Positions 20,373-30,477 are shown, numbered from the stretch's first letter. The stretch: DNA of 64,000 nt from Liolophura sinensis (GCF_032854445.1 NW_027017967.1:219153-283152); one strand, 5' to 3'. The notes: generated by a model not told the origin, from the letters alone. Numbers and translations: made by a program.

Positions 20373-22615
20373 TCAAGGAGGCGCATCTCTATGGCCATAA
20401 GCCAAGGTGTGGACACCATCTTCGGCGATCCAGCGCTTACTATCGAAGGGGGACAGTGAGACCTTATTCAGGTGCTGCCCATAGATATGGTGGCGCTCTG
20501 ATCGCAGCGCGTCCATACCGTGTCGGAAGATCTTCTTCTCGAAGAGGGCCTCTTTGTACTGCTTATGACGGATGCGCTTTTCCACAACTCCCTTTTTCAC
20601 GCCCATGGCCTTCTTAATGTTGGCTCCACCTGCCTCCACAATGGAGTACATCTTGGGACGCAGACCAATGTATTCGGCGATCGGCCGCCCCGCGCACTCC
20701 TCCTTCATTTTCCTCAAAACCTTCATATTTGCTACGCTGTGTAGGGGGTGGTCTTGTGGGTAATCTGAGGTGTCGTACAGGTTTGCATTCTCAGCCATAT
20801 CCCTATAAACATCGTCAGTCTGATTCTCGAGTAGCAGACTATCCGTGTCAGTGTAGAGGAGCTGGCAGCGCTCTCCGTACTGGGCCTTCATGTGGTTGTA
20901 GTAGAAATCGTACATCAGGTGCTTGGAGAGATCTAGAATGCTCATGCCAACATAGATAGACCGGTTTAGGACTAGACGGGTCTTGTGCATCTGAATCGCT
21001 TCGAGGTCATCATCAAATATGTTTACCCGTGCGAAGCTCGGGCTGGCTATCAAGCGTCGGAGCTTGTCGTCTTCTCCAGAGCGTACTAGCTTGACGTCCA
21101 CACTCTTCCGAAGGTTCTCCATAGTTTTTCCGAAGACCGAGTTGTTCATTAGCTTGTACAGGTCCTTCTCGAATTTACTTGCGGCCGTTTTTCGGAGCTC
21201 GGTGTTCGTCCTGATACGTACTGTTCCTTGTTGCGGAGGTTTTCGACCAGCTTTTTGACCTCAGTAGGCAGTAGACCGTGCTGATAGTCGGACATCCACT
21301 CCTTCTGAACAACCAGACGCTCCGGGGCTGATGGGTAGCCGTTATGTGCGTTATGTAGGTCGGCCGGATACTCTAGGTCGACCTTGAGGATGTAACCCTC
21401 AGGACTATTGTGGGGGTGGGTAGCAATCGTTTCACCGAGACGCTGCGCGCCACCTACCCACTTAAAGCCGCCCGTTGGAAGAAACTGACTCATAGCCCAG
21501 CCATATAGATTATTGGCGTCTAGGTATTGGATGTAGCTGTTTGGACTTTCGGGGTTGTATCCCTCCACCTGCGGATTATTGGCTTTGGCGTATCGCTTAC
21601 CTACCATGGAGATACCTCCTCGCAACCCCTTCTCAATGAAGAGATGTTGGTCATAGTCCGTCAACAGCTCCAGCTCTACCCTCGACTTCTTGAACAGCGC
21701 ATCCCACGAGAGACCTGGGCTCGTAAAGTAGTGAGCGGGGTCCAATCCATACTGCTGTAAACAAGTCTTCCGGAAGGCCTCAAACACATCGGCTAATAGG
21801 AGCACGTCTGTGTCTGGGTTTCTGGCGGCTGGAAATAAGGCAGACCGGAGTGCCCGTCGGAGGCAGTCTTTGTTCTTCACATTGATGACTGCTTTCTTAT
21901 CACTCACAGCTGCAGGTAGGGGGATGTAGGACCCGCCTCTCAGTGGCTGATACCTTGCAATGTCAAGTCAGAGTGTTTGCACGCTATAGACAACCCACCC
22001 TGACCCTCGCTGTGTCCATTTTTCCAGTACCTCCTGGATGGTGGGGAAGGCGTTATCTAGAGCCCCGTCAATGTCACCGACCTCTAAGAGGGCCTCCTGT
22101 TTGCTGTGGAGTACTGGGCTGGTATACTCTTCACTGCCTTCGGCGTTGTCCTTTCGCAACTGAACCCTGAGGCCTAGTTGGGACTTAACGCCGTTGAGTG
22201 CCAGGATCTCTTCTTCTCGCTTCTGGCCAATAATGGTTCGTATTTCTTCTAAGAAGGCTACTGGGTCCGTCCAAACACCTTCGGATACGTCCATCTGCCA
22301 GACCCGGAGGAGATTCCTTATGGCCCTGCCGGTGTTAGTGAATTCTAGTTTCTTTTCACCTAGCACTTCATCCAACTCCTTCTCACTGAGGAAGTTCTTT
22401 TCACCTAGCACTTCATCCAACTCCGCGTTACTGAGGAAGGTCTTGTCTTGCTTCCACTTGGCCCCAGCCGTTTTATACCTGTCGAGGATCCTCTGCAATT
22501 CTTCCAAGGCAATGCGGGACCGTGGGTAATAGGGCCGCACACCTATGAGCGCCTCAAACTCCTCCCGTAGTGCTCGTGCTTTATGATGGTGGTTTATTGT
22601 ACGCGTCGTATGCAT
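20373..22615 (-). pseudogene. Polinton protein-primed DNA polymerase B, internally deleted
   Basis: The minus-strand frame starts at ATG 22,613-22,615 with a ~210-aa N-terminal region (coiled-coil-like, with a tandem LDEVLGEK repeat) to TGA 21,968. The same frame then stays open to 21,149, with the late-exonuclease segment VLLLADVFEAFRKTCLQQYG and the palm segment YLDANNLYGWAM. A frameshift near 21,170 leads to the next frame, with LMNNSVFGKTMENLRK (motif B region), the palm motif YTDTDSLLLE (near 20,840) and the thumb, to stop 20,373. The total is ~745 codons against over 1,000 for full-length Polinton polymerases. Most of the exonuclease domain is missing at about 21,820 and a piece is lost near 21,180. 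It would replicate the element's DNA; this copy cannot. Confidence 0.9.
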
Positions 22616-22617
22616 AA

Positions 22618-22923
22618 TTACATCGACTCTCTAATTGTAAATGTCGATGGCCGCCAGCCGTTTGAACTCGTCCAAGAAAGCCTTGAGCCTCCGCTTCCTT
22701 TCACACGTCTGGACCCGCAGGCCATGCAAAGCCGAAACCGGTTTTTAACACCCCGGCCACAGCTAATACATGGCTGGGTGCCAGGACACTTTCGCAGACG
22801 GTATAGGTGAATCCCGCAGTACTCCCCCAGACAACTCTTACCACCGAGCTCCGTGGAGCCGAGGAGAAGCCACCGGCAATTGTTGTAACCATGTTGTTGT
22901 GTATAGAATTGGTGTGGACGCAT
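22618..22923 (-). CDS. Small cysteine-rich (zinc-ribbon-like) protein upstream of polymerase
   Basis: A minus-strand frame of ~100 codons has the pattern C-x6-C-x2-C ... C-x2-C (KCPGTQPCISCG ... RLCMACG), suggesting a zinc-binding fold. It ends 3 bp before the polymerase ATG, so the two are probably co-transcribed. The best ATG is at 22,921-22,923. I do not recognise a family. Function unknown. Confidence 0.4.
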   Translation of the reverse strand: MRPHQFYTQQHGYNNCRWLLLGSTELGGKSCLGEYCGIHLYRLRKCPGTQPCISCGRGVKNRFRLCMACGSRRVKGSGGSRLSWTSSNGWRPSTFTIRESM

Positions 22924-22969
22924 ATCTGATGCAATTGGTATGTCTAATAAAACCCCCACAAGCAGGGAA

Positions 22970-23104
22970 GGGGGCAGGGAGCCCCTATTTACCGTGGGGG
23001 GAGGGTGTTATGGAGGAAAGGGGGGGGGGGGGGCTGGGAGCCTTTATTTGTGCTGGGAGGGCTTAGGGGGTGGGTGTGCCAGAACCCCTATTGCATATAC
23101 TACT
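22970..23104 (-). repeat. Polinton right terminal inverted repeat
   Basis: Inverted copy of 10,659-10,800, ending ATATACTACT. It contains a run of 14 G (near 23,021) where the left repeat has a shorter mixed tract. Confidence 0.9.
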
Positions 23105-23198
23105 AACATACTGCGCAGAGTTCATATCCGACAGCCCGAAGAACCTTTTCTATGGCCGCGAATAATTCCTGGTGGGCAATTCCTTCCGTAATTAACAT
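23105..23198 (-). pseudogene. RING-finger gene, 5' half (split by Polinton)
   Basis: The minus-strand frame from ATG 23,196-23,198 (or an upstream exon) reads ...AIEKVLRAVGYELCAVC and reaches the Polinton end at the second cysteine codon (23,106-23,108). These are zinc ligands one and two. Ligands three to eight lie in the same phase at 10,500-10,610 beyond the element. With the element and one AACAT copy left out, the zinc-ligand spacing is C-x2-C-x11-C-x-H-x2-C-x2-C-x10-C-x2-C, a canonical RING. Upstream, the frame closes at a TGA near 23,249. Confidence 0.7.
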
Positions 23199-23249
23199 TA
23201 TTATTTGCGGGGAAACGGGCCGATATTTGCTTTCGGCATTTAATTGTCA

Positions 23250-23400
23250 ATATTCCTTTTTTACACACCGGTGGCAACTGCACATCTTGCGCTTTTTAAA
23301 ACTAAGAGTAGGGTCCCAACAACGTATCGTAAAGTTGCCGCGCTTCAATGTTTACGTCAGGTCATTTCACCAACTGGCATGAAAATGTTTTGAGAAGTTG
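23250..23400. other. Short flank without recognised gene
   Basis: Transition between the RING-gene 5' half and the minisatellite. No repeat or protein family is recognised. It could contain the RING gene's promoter or an intron. Confidence 0.4.
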
Positions 23401-25330
23401 AGCTGACATTACTTAACTTGTGGACGGTAGAGAGGGTGGTGTTAATTAAACTTTTTTGTACTGTGCGTTGTCAGGTAATTTTTGGAATTGTTTTTAGAAT
23501 TTTTTGCTCTAGTTTTCTTTGCTACAGTGAGATGGGCTAGTGTTTTGCAGTATCATTTAGTGCCATTTTTTATAGGAGGCATTTTTCAACTTCAGAAATT
23601 TGGTATTCTTCAACATACCGGCGACATTTTTCTGTGTTGATTTTTCCACTCGGTGTGTTATTTTACAACATGGAAGTTGCCTTTTAATTTAGTTAAGTTA
23701 ATCGTAGTTCGAGAATTTACAACACGGTATTTTTCAACTTCATAAATTTAGTAACTTACATCATAAATTAGTTTAACTATCTGGGTCTTTTGCCGCGCTA
23801 GTTTTTTGTTGGATTTGTTATTTTTTAACTCGGCATTTTACAACGTATATGTGGGTAGTTTATAATTTAGATTGCTTTGTGTTTGTTACTTTTTAACATG
23901 GAATTTAGCAACTTATTAAATTAGGTATTCTTCAACATAGAAATGAGGTTTCATCTTCTTTCTTCATTGCTTTGGTCTTTTCTAGTCGAATAGTCATTTC
24001 TCAACATGGAGTTTTGCAGCATGGATATGGTAGTTTACAACTTTAATTCCAGTTACGACGTTTGTCATTTTATAACATGACATTTCACAACATTAAATTG
24101 GTAATTTACGACTTAGACCTTTGGTTTTCCATTTGACTTGTCATTTCTTAACATGGAAGTTTGCGACAAGGAAGTGATAGTTTACAATTTAAATTCTTTT
24201 ACGGCGTTTGACATTTCATAACATGGTGTTTTGCAAAATTAAAATGGTATTTTTCAACTAACTTTTTTGTTGTTGTCTTTGACGTTTTACAAGATATTTT
24301 TTTTTCAACTTGACGGTTTTAGTATTTCCCAACGCGGAAATGGTTTGACCATTTTGGTTTTCTACTGTTTTGGTCTTTCTACTCGATTTGGTATTTTTCA
24401 ACAAGAATTTTACAACATGAAATTGGCAGTTTACAACTTAAATTCTTTTCCGCTGTTTGTCATTTTGCAACATGACATTTCGCAACATTAAAGTGGTATT
24501 TTGCAACATAAATCTTTGGCCTTTCCGTTCGATTTGTCATTTTTCACCATGCAATTTTGCAACACAAAAGTGGCAGTTTACAACTTTAAATTCTTTGACG
24601 ACGTTTGCTATTTTACAATATTGTATTTTGCAACATTAAAATGGTATTCTCAACTCAAAATTTTTTTGTTGTCTTTGACGTTTTACAAGATGTATTTTTT
24701 TTCAACTTGACAGTTTTAGTTTTCCCCAACGCGGAAATGGTTTTTCCATTTTGGTTTTCTACTGTTTTGGTCTTTCTACTCCATTTGGTATTTCTCAAAA
24801 TGGAAGTGGCAGTTTACAACTTAAATTCTTTCGCGCTGTTTGGCACTTTTCAACATGGAATTTTGCAGCATGGAAGTGGCAGTTTACAACTGAAATTCTG
24901 TCGAGCTTTTTGACATTTTCCAACATGTAATTTTGGAACATGGGAGTGGTAGTTTACAAGTTAAATTCTTTCGCGATATTTGGCATTTTACAAGATGGCA
25001 TTTCGCAACTTTAAGTGGTATTTTACAAGTTAGATTTGGTACTTCTAATCGATTTGTCGTTTTTCAACTTGGAACTTTGCAACAGGGACGGAGTACTTTC
25101 CAACTTTAATTCTTTTGTGACGCTTGTCACTTTACAACATGGTATTTTACAACACAAATGTGGTAATTTGCAACTTAGATGCCGTCTGTCATTTTTAAAA
25201 GATGGTATTTTGCGACATGAAATTGCAATTTACAACTTATTTCCCTTTATGACGTTGTTATTTTATAACATGGTATTTCGTAGATTTAGTGTTCTACAAC
25301 ACAGAAATGATTTTTTTATGTTCCTTTTTT
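23400..25330 (+). repeat. ACAACATGG-type minisatellite array
   Basis: ~1.9 kb built from short blocks such as TTTTACAACATGG, TTTTGCAACATTAAA, GTAGTTTACAACTT and AAATTCTTTCGC, roughly every 25-30 bp with longer ~120-bp cycles. It begins beyond the 3' end of DHFR. Shorter runs of the same blocks occur at 28,080-28,250, 30,478-30,525, 39,540-39,670 and 45,600-45,860, always at the edges of the DHFR/recombinase module. ORFs across it are chance. Confidence 0.85.
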
Positions 25331-25448
25331 GATGGTGGCGGAATAGGGGCTCTCATAGTGGCGGAGAAGGAGCGTGGCGATTTTGTGTGATCCATTCAAA
25401 TTGTAAGCGAGCAATTATTTTCTTGTGGCATCTTAGAAGATAATTTTT

Positions 25449-26007
25449 TTAATGATCTGTTTTCTTTTGACGTGTGGTGGTCTGGCCGTTCGGAGTAAAA
25501 TCATAAATTTCCCGTCGAAATCTTATGCCGTTTTCTGTCAAAACAGGGCCAGTTTCTTTCTTGCGCGGCTTTTTGTTTTCAAACACTGGCATAAATGCGT
25601 CGCATTCGAAATCGCCGTATACTCTGGCAAGATACAGGCGGTAATCTGACAAAGAGGATAAGGCCTCGCGATACACCGACTCGCCGCCAATTATGAAAAC
25701 GGATTCCACATCCGACAATTTCTCGGCCTCTGTTTTAGCCTGGTGAAAACTTTTGACCACTTTAATAGTGGCGTTTTCCTTTAATGTTTTGCTCAGCACA
25801 ATGTTCAATCGCCCGGGTAGAGGTCTGTGTTTGTTTGGAATGGATAACCACGTATTCCTAACCATGATGACAGCATTCCACTTGCCCACTCCGGCGGTTT
25901 CAGTGGTAAAAGGTTTAATAAACAACAAATCTTCCTTGATTCACCAAGGTAAATTTCTTTCCGTTACTAGACTTACACATTGCTACTATTATGTTTGTGG
26001 GTTTCAT
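25449..26007 (-). pseudogene. Dihydrofolate reductase, copy 1, damaged N-terminus
   Basis: From codon ~35 on the frame is intact to TAA 25,449-25,451. It carries typical DHFR segments: WNAVIMVRNTW (usually MGRKTW), SIPNKHRPLPGRLNIVLS, the FIIGGESVYREAL glycine loop that binds NADPH, and RLYLARVYGDFECDAFMP. The enzyme reduces dihydrofolate to tetrahydrofolate with NADPH for thymidylate and purine synthesis. The first codons after ATG 26,005-26,007 align with copy 2 but a ~20-bp deletion throws them out of frame and into a stop. It is divergent from a tyrosine recombinase with ~150 bp between start codons. Such tight pairing suggests that DHFR is cargo of a mobile element. No introns are evident. 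Confidence 0.9.
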
Positions 26008-26155
26008 GCTGTGAAAAAAAGGTTTCTGTTTCGATTCTTTTTATACGTGATTTTTTTTAAGTGTTGGCAACTCATTCAGCTCGCGCGGATTTCATCTTCT
26101 GCTATAACAAAAATGGTAAGCCAGAATTTTTCTTTACCGCGGCTATAGTTAAAAT
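26008..26155. promoter_or_regulatory. Bidirectional promoter between DHFR and recombinase, copy 1
   Basis: 148 bp. A TATA box for DHFR (CGTATAAAAAG on the minus strand, 26,037-26,047) lies ~30-40 bp from its ATG. The recombinase side has GTGTTGGCAACTCATTCAGC, which recurs at 45,120. The same arrangement is kept in the inverted copy at 45,041-45,188. Confidence 0.6.
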
Positions 26156-27085
26156 ATGGCTTGTGAAACTCGACGACCCAGACGATGTCGTTACAAACTT
26201 AACACCGACCGCCCGGTGCGCAAACAAACAAGCAAAAATCCGCGCCCTCGCAAAGTGTGTTCGATCTGCGGACGTCCCACTGTTGACGCCGCGTGCCACA
26301 CGAACCGGGTGCACAACATTGCTAATAAAGAACGAAGAAGAGGAGGGAGGAGCGATAGACACTGGAATTTTCTTCTTTGCAAGGCATCTGTTGTGAGAGT
26401 AGACAAACATCTTCGAAATACCCATCGGTTAGATGGCACTGAGTATGAGACAATGGCAAAACATTTTGCGGATAAAGCATTTGCGAAAGATTCCGTTTTA
26501 CTGGCGCCAGAAACAGTCGAGATGGAGCACAGCAAAAGAAAAGCGACAGCTGAAAAGCTTTTGGAGGCTTTCAAACAATGGCTCGAAGATTTCGACGGCG
26601 GCGAGAAAACAAAATCCACCTTCATCAAAATGCGCGGAAAGTGCTTGCTGTGGGAGTGCTATTAGCCCGGAAAACGATTTCGAAGATTCTTTGGATTGTT
26701 GTCGAGTAAATTCTTGGTTGGTCCTATCAGCTTAATCGGGAAGAACTCGCTATTGGAACGATTTAAATCTACTTGTGCAGCATGTCCTGCTGGGTGGATT
26801 TTATGGGCGGTCGCGGACATGCTTCTGCGTTACGGACCAACATTCGAGCTTGGACCGTGTCTCTGTGGAAAAAAGCAAAGAGACAAAAAATCGAAAACGC
26901 GGAAGAATGTGCGAATGCTATACTAACACCTGAAGAAGCGGCGAAAGTCGATGGATGTGAAAAAATAAAATCGATCGGCTATCAGGGAATTTTTAAAGAA
27001 GAACAAAAGGATGGAATTACCCGAGTTAATAAGAGGTCTTAATCTCCCTCAGGAATTAAGACATTATATTGATTTGCGGTATTAA
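26156..27085 (+). pseudogene. Zinc-finger tyrosine recombinase, lineage B, copy 1 (catalytic domain deleted)
   Basis: The ATG at 26,156 opens 169 codons. It has a basic start, then a C2H2-like finger (VCSICGRPTVDAACHTNRVH) and a second finger (LCKASVVRVDKHLRNTH, whose first Cys is replaced by Phe). A helical segment with LLEAFKQWLEDFDGG follows, the core-binding region of this recombinase family. After TAG the sequence goes on in other frames with NAILTPEEAAKVDG, then jumps to the C-terminal tail (PELIRGLNLPQELRHYIDL, TAA 27,083-27,085). The ~600 bp of catalytic domain still visible in copy 2 is missing. Related ZnF-YR genes are widespread in invertebrate genomes and I consider them Crypton-like. 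Confidence 0.7.
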
Positions 27086-27640
27086 ATATAAGATTACTAC
27101 CATGCAGGTTGGTGAGCGAATTTTATCTACATCTGCTATTGCTGAATTTATATATGTCATTCCACAACTAAAAAAATGCGCTGCTGTTTTATTACTTCGC
27201 AATATGGCCTACTGTATGTAGGTTGTGAACTGTGATATATGAAAATTTAATAGTATTCGCTATAGATTGGATAATACTGCGATGTTTTGATCTACATGTA
27301 TATATGGGAGTTTATAATTTACGGGCCACGTATTTCATTCAGTTGCGAATATCGCAAACGGGTAGAAGAGTTTCAGATTTAGATACATTTACTATTAACT
27401 TCTGTGGTGGTTGACATTAGCCCAAGTTGTAAAATTTCATTTGTGAGGCGAAATGGTATCCTATATAGGTTGAACAGTACAAAGACAAGCGCGCTGTATT
27501 GCATGTTGGTAGAATGTATATATATGCCCGCCAAATGTAAATTGACTTTTGGATAATATTTGAAAGTGTGTATTCCCCCCCCCCCCCACCTTTTAAAAAA
27601 AACACACAGTTGAACAATTCTCAGTAATTAAAGCTCATGT
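27086..27640 (+). repeat. 3' flank of recombinase B, repeated inverted at 42.85-43.31 kb
   Basis: No gene. Phrases such as GATCTACATGTATATATGGG, CGAAATGGTATCC and GCGCTGTATTGCATG are found inverted at 42,860-43,310. The 42.57-kb copy of GCAATACAGCGC carries a SINE that is absent here. A 13-C run lies at 27,576. Confidence 0.75.
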
Positions 27641-28079
27641 ATAGCTCTTTGCGCTCAGTCATTTTCAGCTTTACAAATGTACTACTTTTCTAGTGTACTA
27701 ACCAGACCTTCAAATATAGTGGAAATTGCGTTTTTGCGCAATTTGATCGTAATTCACGGTAAAACTATACATCGGAGGAAAGAAATAAGTCCAGATTCCT
27801 AATCAGGACGCCAAACTACATTTGGTAGCGTGGTTATAACTTTTGTACATTCCTCCTATTCATAAATGCATTTAAAATGAACATTACAACATGGGGACGT
27901 CAAAGTGGCAAATATAGCAAATTGTCCTTTGCACGATTTTTTAAACCCCTGCAACTGCCGTATTTATGAAGACACTCCAGCGATTTCCCGCACGTGTACA
28001 GTACACATATAGTCCTCTATACTCAGCTATCTTTAACTTTATAGCGGTAACAGTTTTCTCCCATGTTTTTACTTTGCAG
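27641..28079. repeat. Distal part of inverted module, copy 1
   Basis: Non-coding. It matches the reverse complement of about 39,980-40,450 (AGCTATACATGTACT, GGCAAATATAGCAAATTG, ACATGGGGACGTC). No promoter or gene is recognised. Confidence 0.6.
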
Positions 28080-28250
28080 TTTAAATTTCAATTCATTCGC
28101 ATTGCCTCTAAGTTGAAAATGCCGCCTGTGTTGATAAATATGATATATGATCTAAAGCACTCTGTCTCAGTTAAAAAATACCATTTGTGGCGTGAAATAC
28201 TGTATCTAAGTTGAAAAATGTCGTCTATGTTGCCAAATTCCATTATAAGT
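28080..28250 (-). repeat. Short minisatellite at module edge
   Basis: Blocks AGTTGAAAATGCCGCC, GTTAAAAAATACCATTTG and AGTTGAAAAATGTCGTC. They are inverted relative to 39,540-39,670 and related to the 23.4-25.3 kb array. Confidence 0.7.
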
Positions 28251-28462
28251 TGGAACCATATTGACTTTCTGGACGTGCAACATATACACTCTTCCAAAAA
28301 AAGAAACGTAATATGAAATTCAAAAATGATACTTACTATTTTGTACACATATGTTAACTCAAACAGTTTTGTAGGGTTGGACATTGTCACTGGAATATTT
28401 CAGAAGATCATCCTTGACCAAACGCAACCAAAAATGGTTTTGAACGGTTTTATCAATTAGGA

Positions 28463-29108
28463 CTGGGGGCCTCCGTGGCTTAGTCGGTTAGCGCGCTAGC
28501 GCAGCGTAATGACCCAGGAGCCTCTAACCAATGCGGTCGCTGTGAGTTCCAGTCCGGCTCATGCTGGCTTTCTCTCCGGCCGTAAGTCCGAAGGTCTGCC
28601 AGCAACCTGCGGATGGTCGTGGGTTTCCCCCAGGCTGTGCCCGGTTTCCTCCCACCATAATGACCGGCCTGGAAAGCACAGTTGGTAGAGCGCCCGCTTC
28701 GGGACTGGTAGATCCAGGATCAATCCTTGATCGAGTCACACCTAAGACTTTAAAAGAGGAAGTTGTAACTTCCTCGCTTGGCGTTCAGCATGAAGGGGAT
28801 AGTGCAACGACTGGTTGACCCGTATCAGTATAATGGCTCGGGCGGGGCGGCTTACTTGCCTTGGGAAGTCGTCTCAGCCAAGCAGCACTAAATAAAAGAG
28901 CGGTGGAAGTCCGTCCTGCAACAAGGAGGCACATTACACGTACATGCACCCTAATGATTCCGTCGTCGTCATATGACTGAAAAATTGTTGAGTACGACGT
29001 TAAACCCCAAGCACTCACTCACTCACTCACTCCCACCATAATGCTGGCCGCCGTCGTATAAGTGAAATATTCTTGAGTACGGCGTAAAACACCAATCAAA
29101 AAAAAAAA
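28463..29108 (+). mobile_element. SINE family A interrupted by SINE B
   Basis: The first half is at 28,463-28,662 and the second at 29,032-29,108, ending in a poly(A) run. ATCAATTAGGA flanks the whole insertion exactly. Confidence 0.9.
28663..29031 (+). mobile_element. SINE family B nested in SINE A
   Basis: Full-length copy flanked by CCCACCATAATG on both sides (28,651-28,662 and 29,032-29,043), which is the target duplication within the host SINE. The tail is (CACT)n. Confidence 0.9.
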
Positions 29109-29269
29109 ATCAATTAGGATTGTTATGATGTGCGTTGATGTCGTGCAGCACGAAGCTCAGGCACAATGATTGTTTGTCACGTGCAAAACATGAGTACAGC
29201 ATGAGACTATAAAAGACCCAAACGAATCTCACAATTTTATCCAATATCTTTGCAAGTACTGTACACGAA

Positions 29270-30290
29270 AATGGGACGTCTCAACGCTGCCGACCGAAAT
29301 CAGGCAATTGGACGATTGCAAGCTGGCGAATCAAAGAGTGAGGTGGCAAGGATCTTCAACGTTCATCCCAGCACAATAACTCGGTTGTGGGATGGATTTC
29401 GTCAAACAAATTTGACAAATGACCGTCCAAGATCAGGAAGACCTAGAGTCACCACACCTGCCCAAGGATGATCGGTACATCCTGGTAACCCACCTACGTG
29501 ACCGCCATCGTACCGCCCGGGACACAGCACAAGAACAGTTTGAAGCCCGAAGAGTGTCCGATCAGACAATCAGGAACCGTCTCTGAGAAGTAGGAATACG
29601 TGCCAAACGTCCAAAAGTTGGCCCTCTCCTTGACACGACTACATCGACGTCGACGAGTGAGATGGTGTACCACGGTACTGCCATGGAACCTGGCTAGCTG
29701 GAGGCGCATATGGTTTAGCGATGAATCCCGTTATCTCCTCAGGCGACGTGATGGTATTGACCGTGTCTAGAGACGACGTCATGAACGTTTTGCTCCTCAA
29801 TGCATCAGACAGGTGGACAAATTCGGTGGAGGGAGTGTTATGGTGTGGGGAGCGATCTCATACACCCGCAGATCGGAGCTTGTGCTTGTCCAAGGCAATC
29901 TGACGACGAATCGATACATCGACCAGATTCTCCGCCCGCACGTCCTTTGCCTTGTTGACCTTCAACGGCGGCTCTTCCAACAGGACAACGCCAGGCCCCA
30001 CACAGCACGTGCCACCGTGGACTACCTGGCCAATAACAACATCAACACCCTTCCCTGGCCCTCCAAATCCCCGGATCTAAACCCAATCGAACACCCTTGG
30101 GATCAGATCGATAGACGGGTGCGTCGACGTCGTATTCCACCACAGAATCTTCAACAGTTGTTCCACATGCTGTAGGAGCAATGGAGAAGGATTCCACAAC
30201 AAAACATCCAACGACTGATTCGATTTGTACCCAGGACGTGTCGGGCAGTGGTAGCAGCTGGAGGTGGTCATACGAGATACTGACTTCAAC
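29270..30290 (+). pseudogene. Tc1-family transposase, copy 1, broken
   Basis: The N-terminal paired-type helix-turn-helix is intact from ATG 29,270 (MGRLNAADRNQAIGRLQAGE ... NVHPSTITRLW), with the GRPRVTT hook. Stops and frameshifts follow between 29,470 and 29,800. The C-terminal catalytic part (29,813-30,175) shows GGSVMVWGAIS, QDNARPHTAR and SKSPDLNPIEH, with 34 residues between Asp and Glu (DD34E). It would cut and paste the element at TA sites; this copy cannot be active. Confidence 0.9.
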
Positions 30291-30477
30291 GCCACCTGGT
30301 GGACAACAGTAATGACTGTGATAACTGTTATTCTCATGACATATGGACAACATAGCAATGCATTGCTCCACAAAATTTCATTTATGTATCTTTGTTTTCC
30401 GCTGACCTACACGTCCTTGAATAACATCAAATTTACATTGATATTTGGGTTTTGCGTTTCTGTTTTTGAAGAGTGTA

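Larger units (their letters stand above)
10659..23104. mobile_element. Polinton/Maverick-like element (endogenous virus), 12.4 kb
   Basis: It is bounded by inverted repeats starting AGTAGTATAT and ending ATATACTACT, with AACAT directly repeated outside both ends (10,654-10,658 and 23,105-23,109). AG/CT ends and 5-6 bp duplications are the Polinton hallmark. It encodes a protein-primed family B DNA polymerase, a retroviral-type integrase, an FtsK/HerA-type packaging ATPase and a capsid-like protein, plus small membrane and coiled-coil proteins, on both strands in very compact order. I could not find the adenain-like protease usual in Polintons. At 12.4 kb it is shorter than the typical 15-20 kb, partly because the polymerase is internally deleted. 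Many genes carry one to four disruptions, so the copy is not autonomous. Confidence 0.9.
28287..30475 (+). mobile_element. Tc1-like transposon, copy 1, with nested SINEs
   Basis: It is bounded by TA dinucleotides and inverted ends (CACTCTTCCAAAAAAAGAAACG ... TTTTTGAAGAGTG). It encodes a DD34E transposase. A family A SINE interrupts the 5' part (target duplication ATCAATTAGGA at 28,452 and 29,109), and a family B SINE sits in that SINE. The homologous element at 40,562-42,231 has an empty site at the same place. Confidence 0.9.

Noticed and set aside
23400-25330. CRISPR-like array of short repeats
   Set aside because: Block spacing is irregular, there are no constant repeats with unique spacers, and the setting is eukaryotic.
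26191-26628. 145-aa minus-strand ORF over recombinase B, and its 162-aa counterpart at 44,524-45,012
   Set aside because: Antisense of the zinc-finger recombinase. The coding strand shows zinc-finger spacing, the other strand shows nothing.
30042-30373. Minus-strand ORFs across the Tc1 transposase (and 40,666-40,998 in the other copy)
   Set aside because: Antisense shadows of the DD34E catalytic region.
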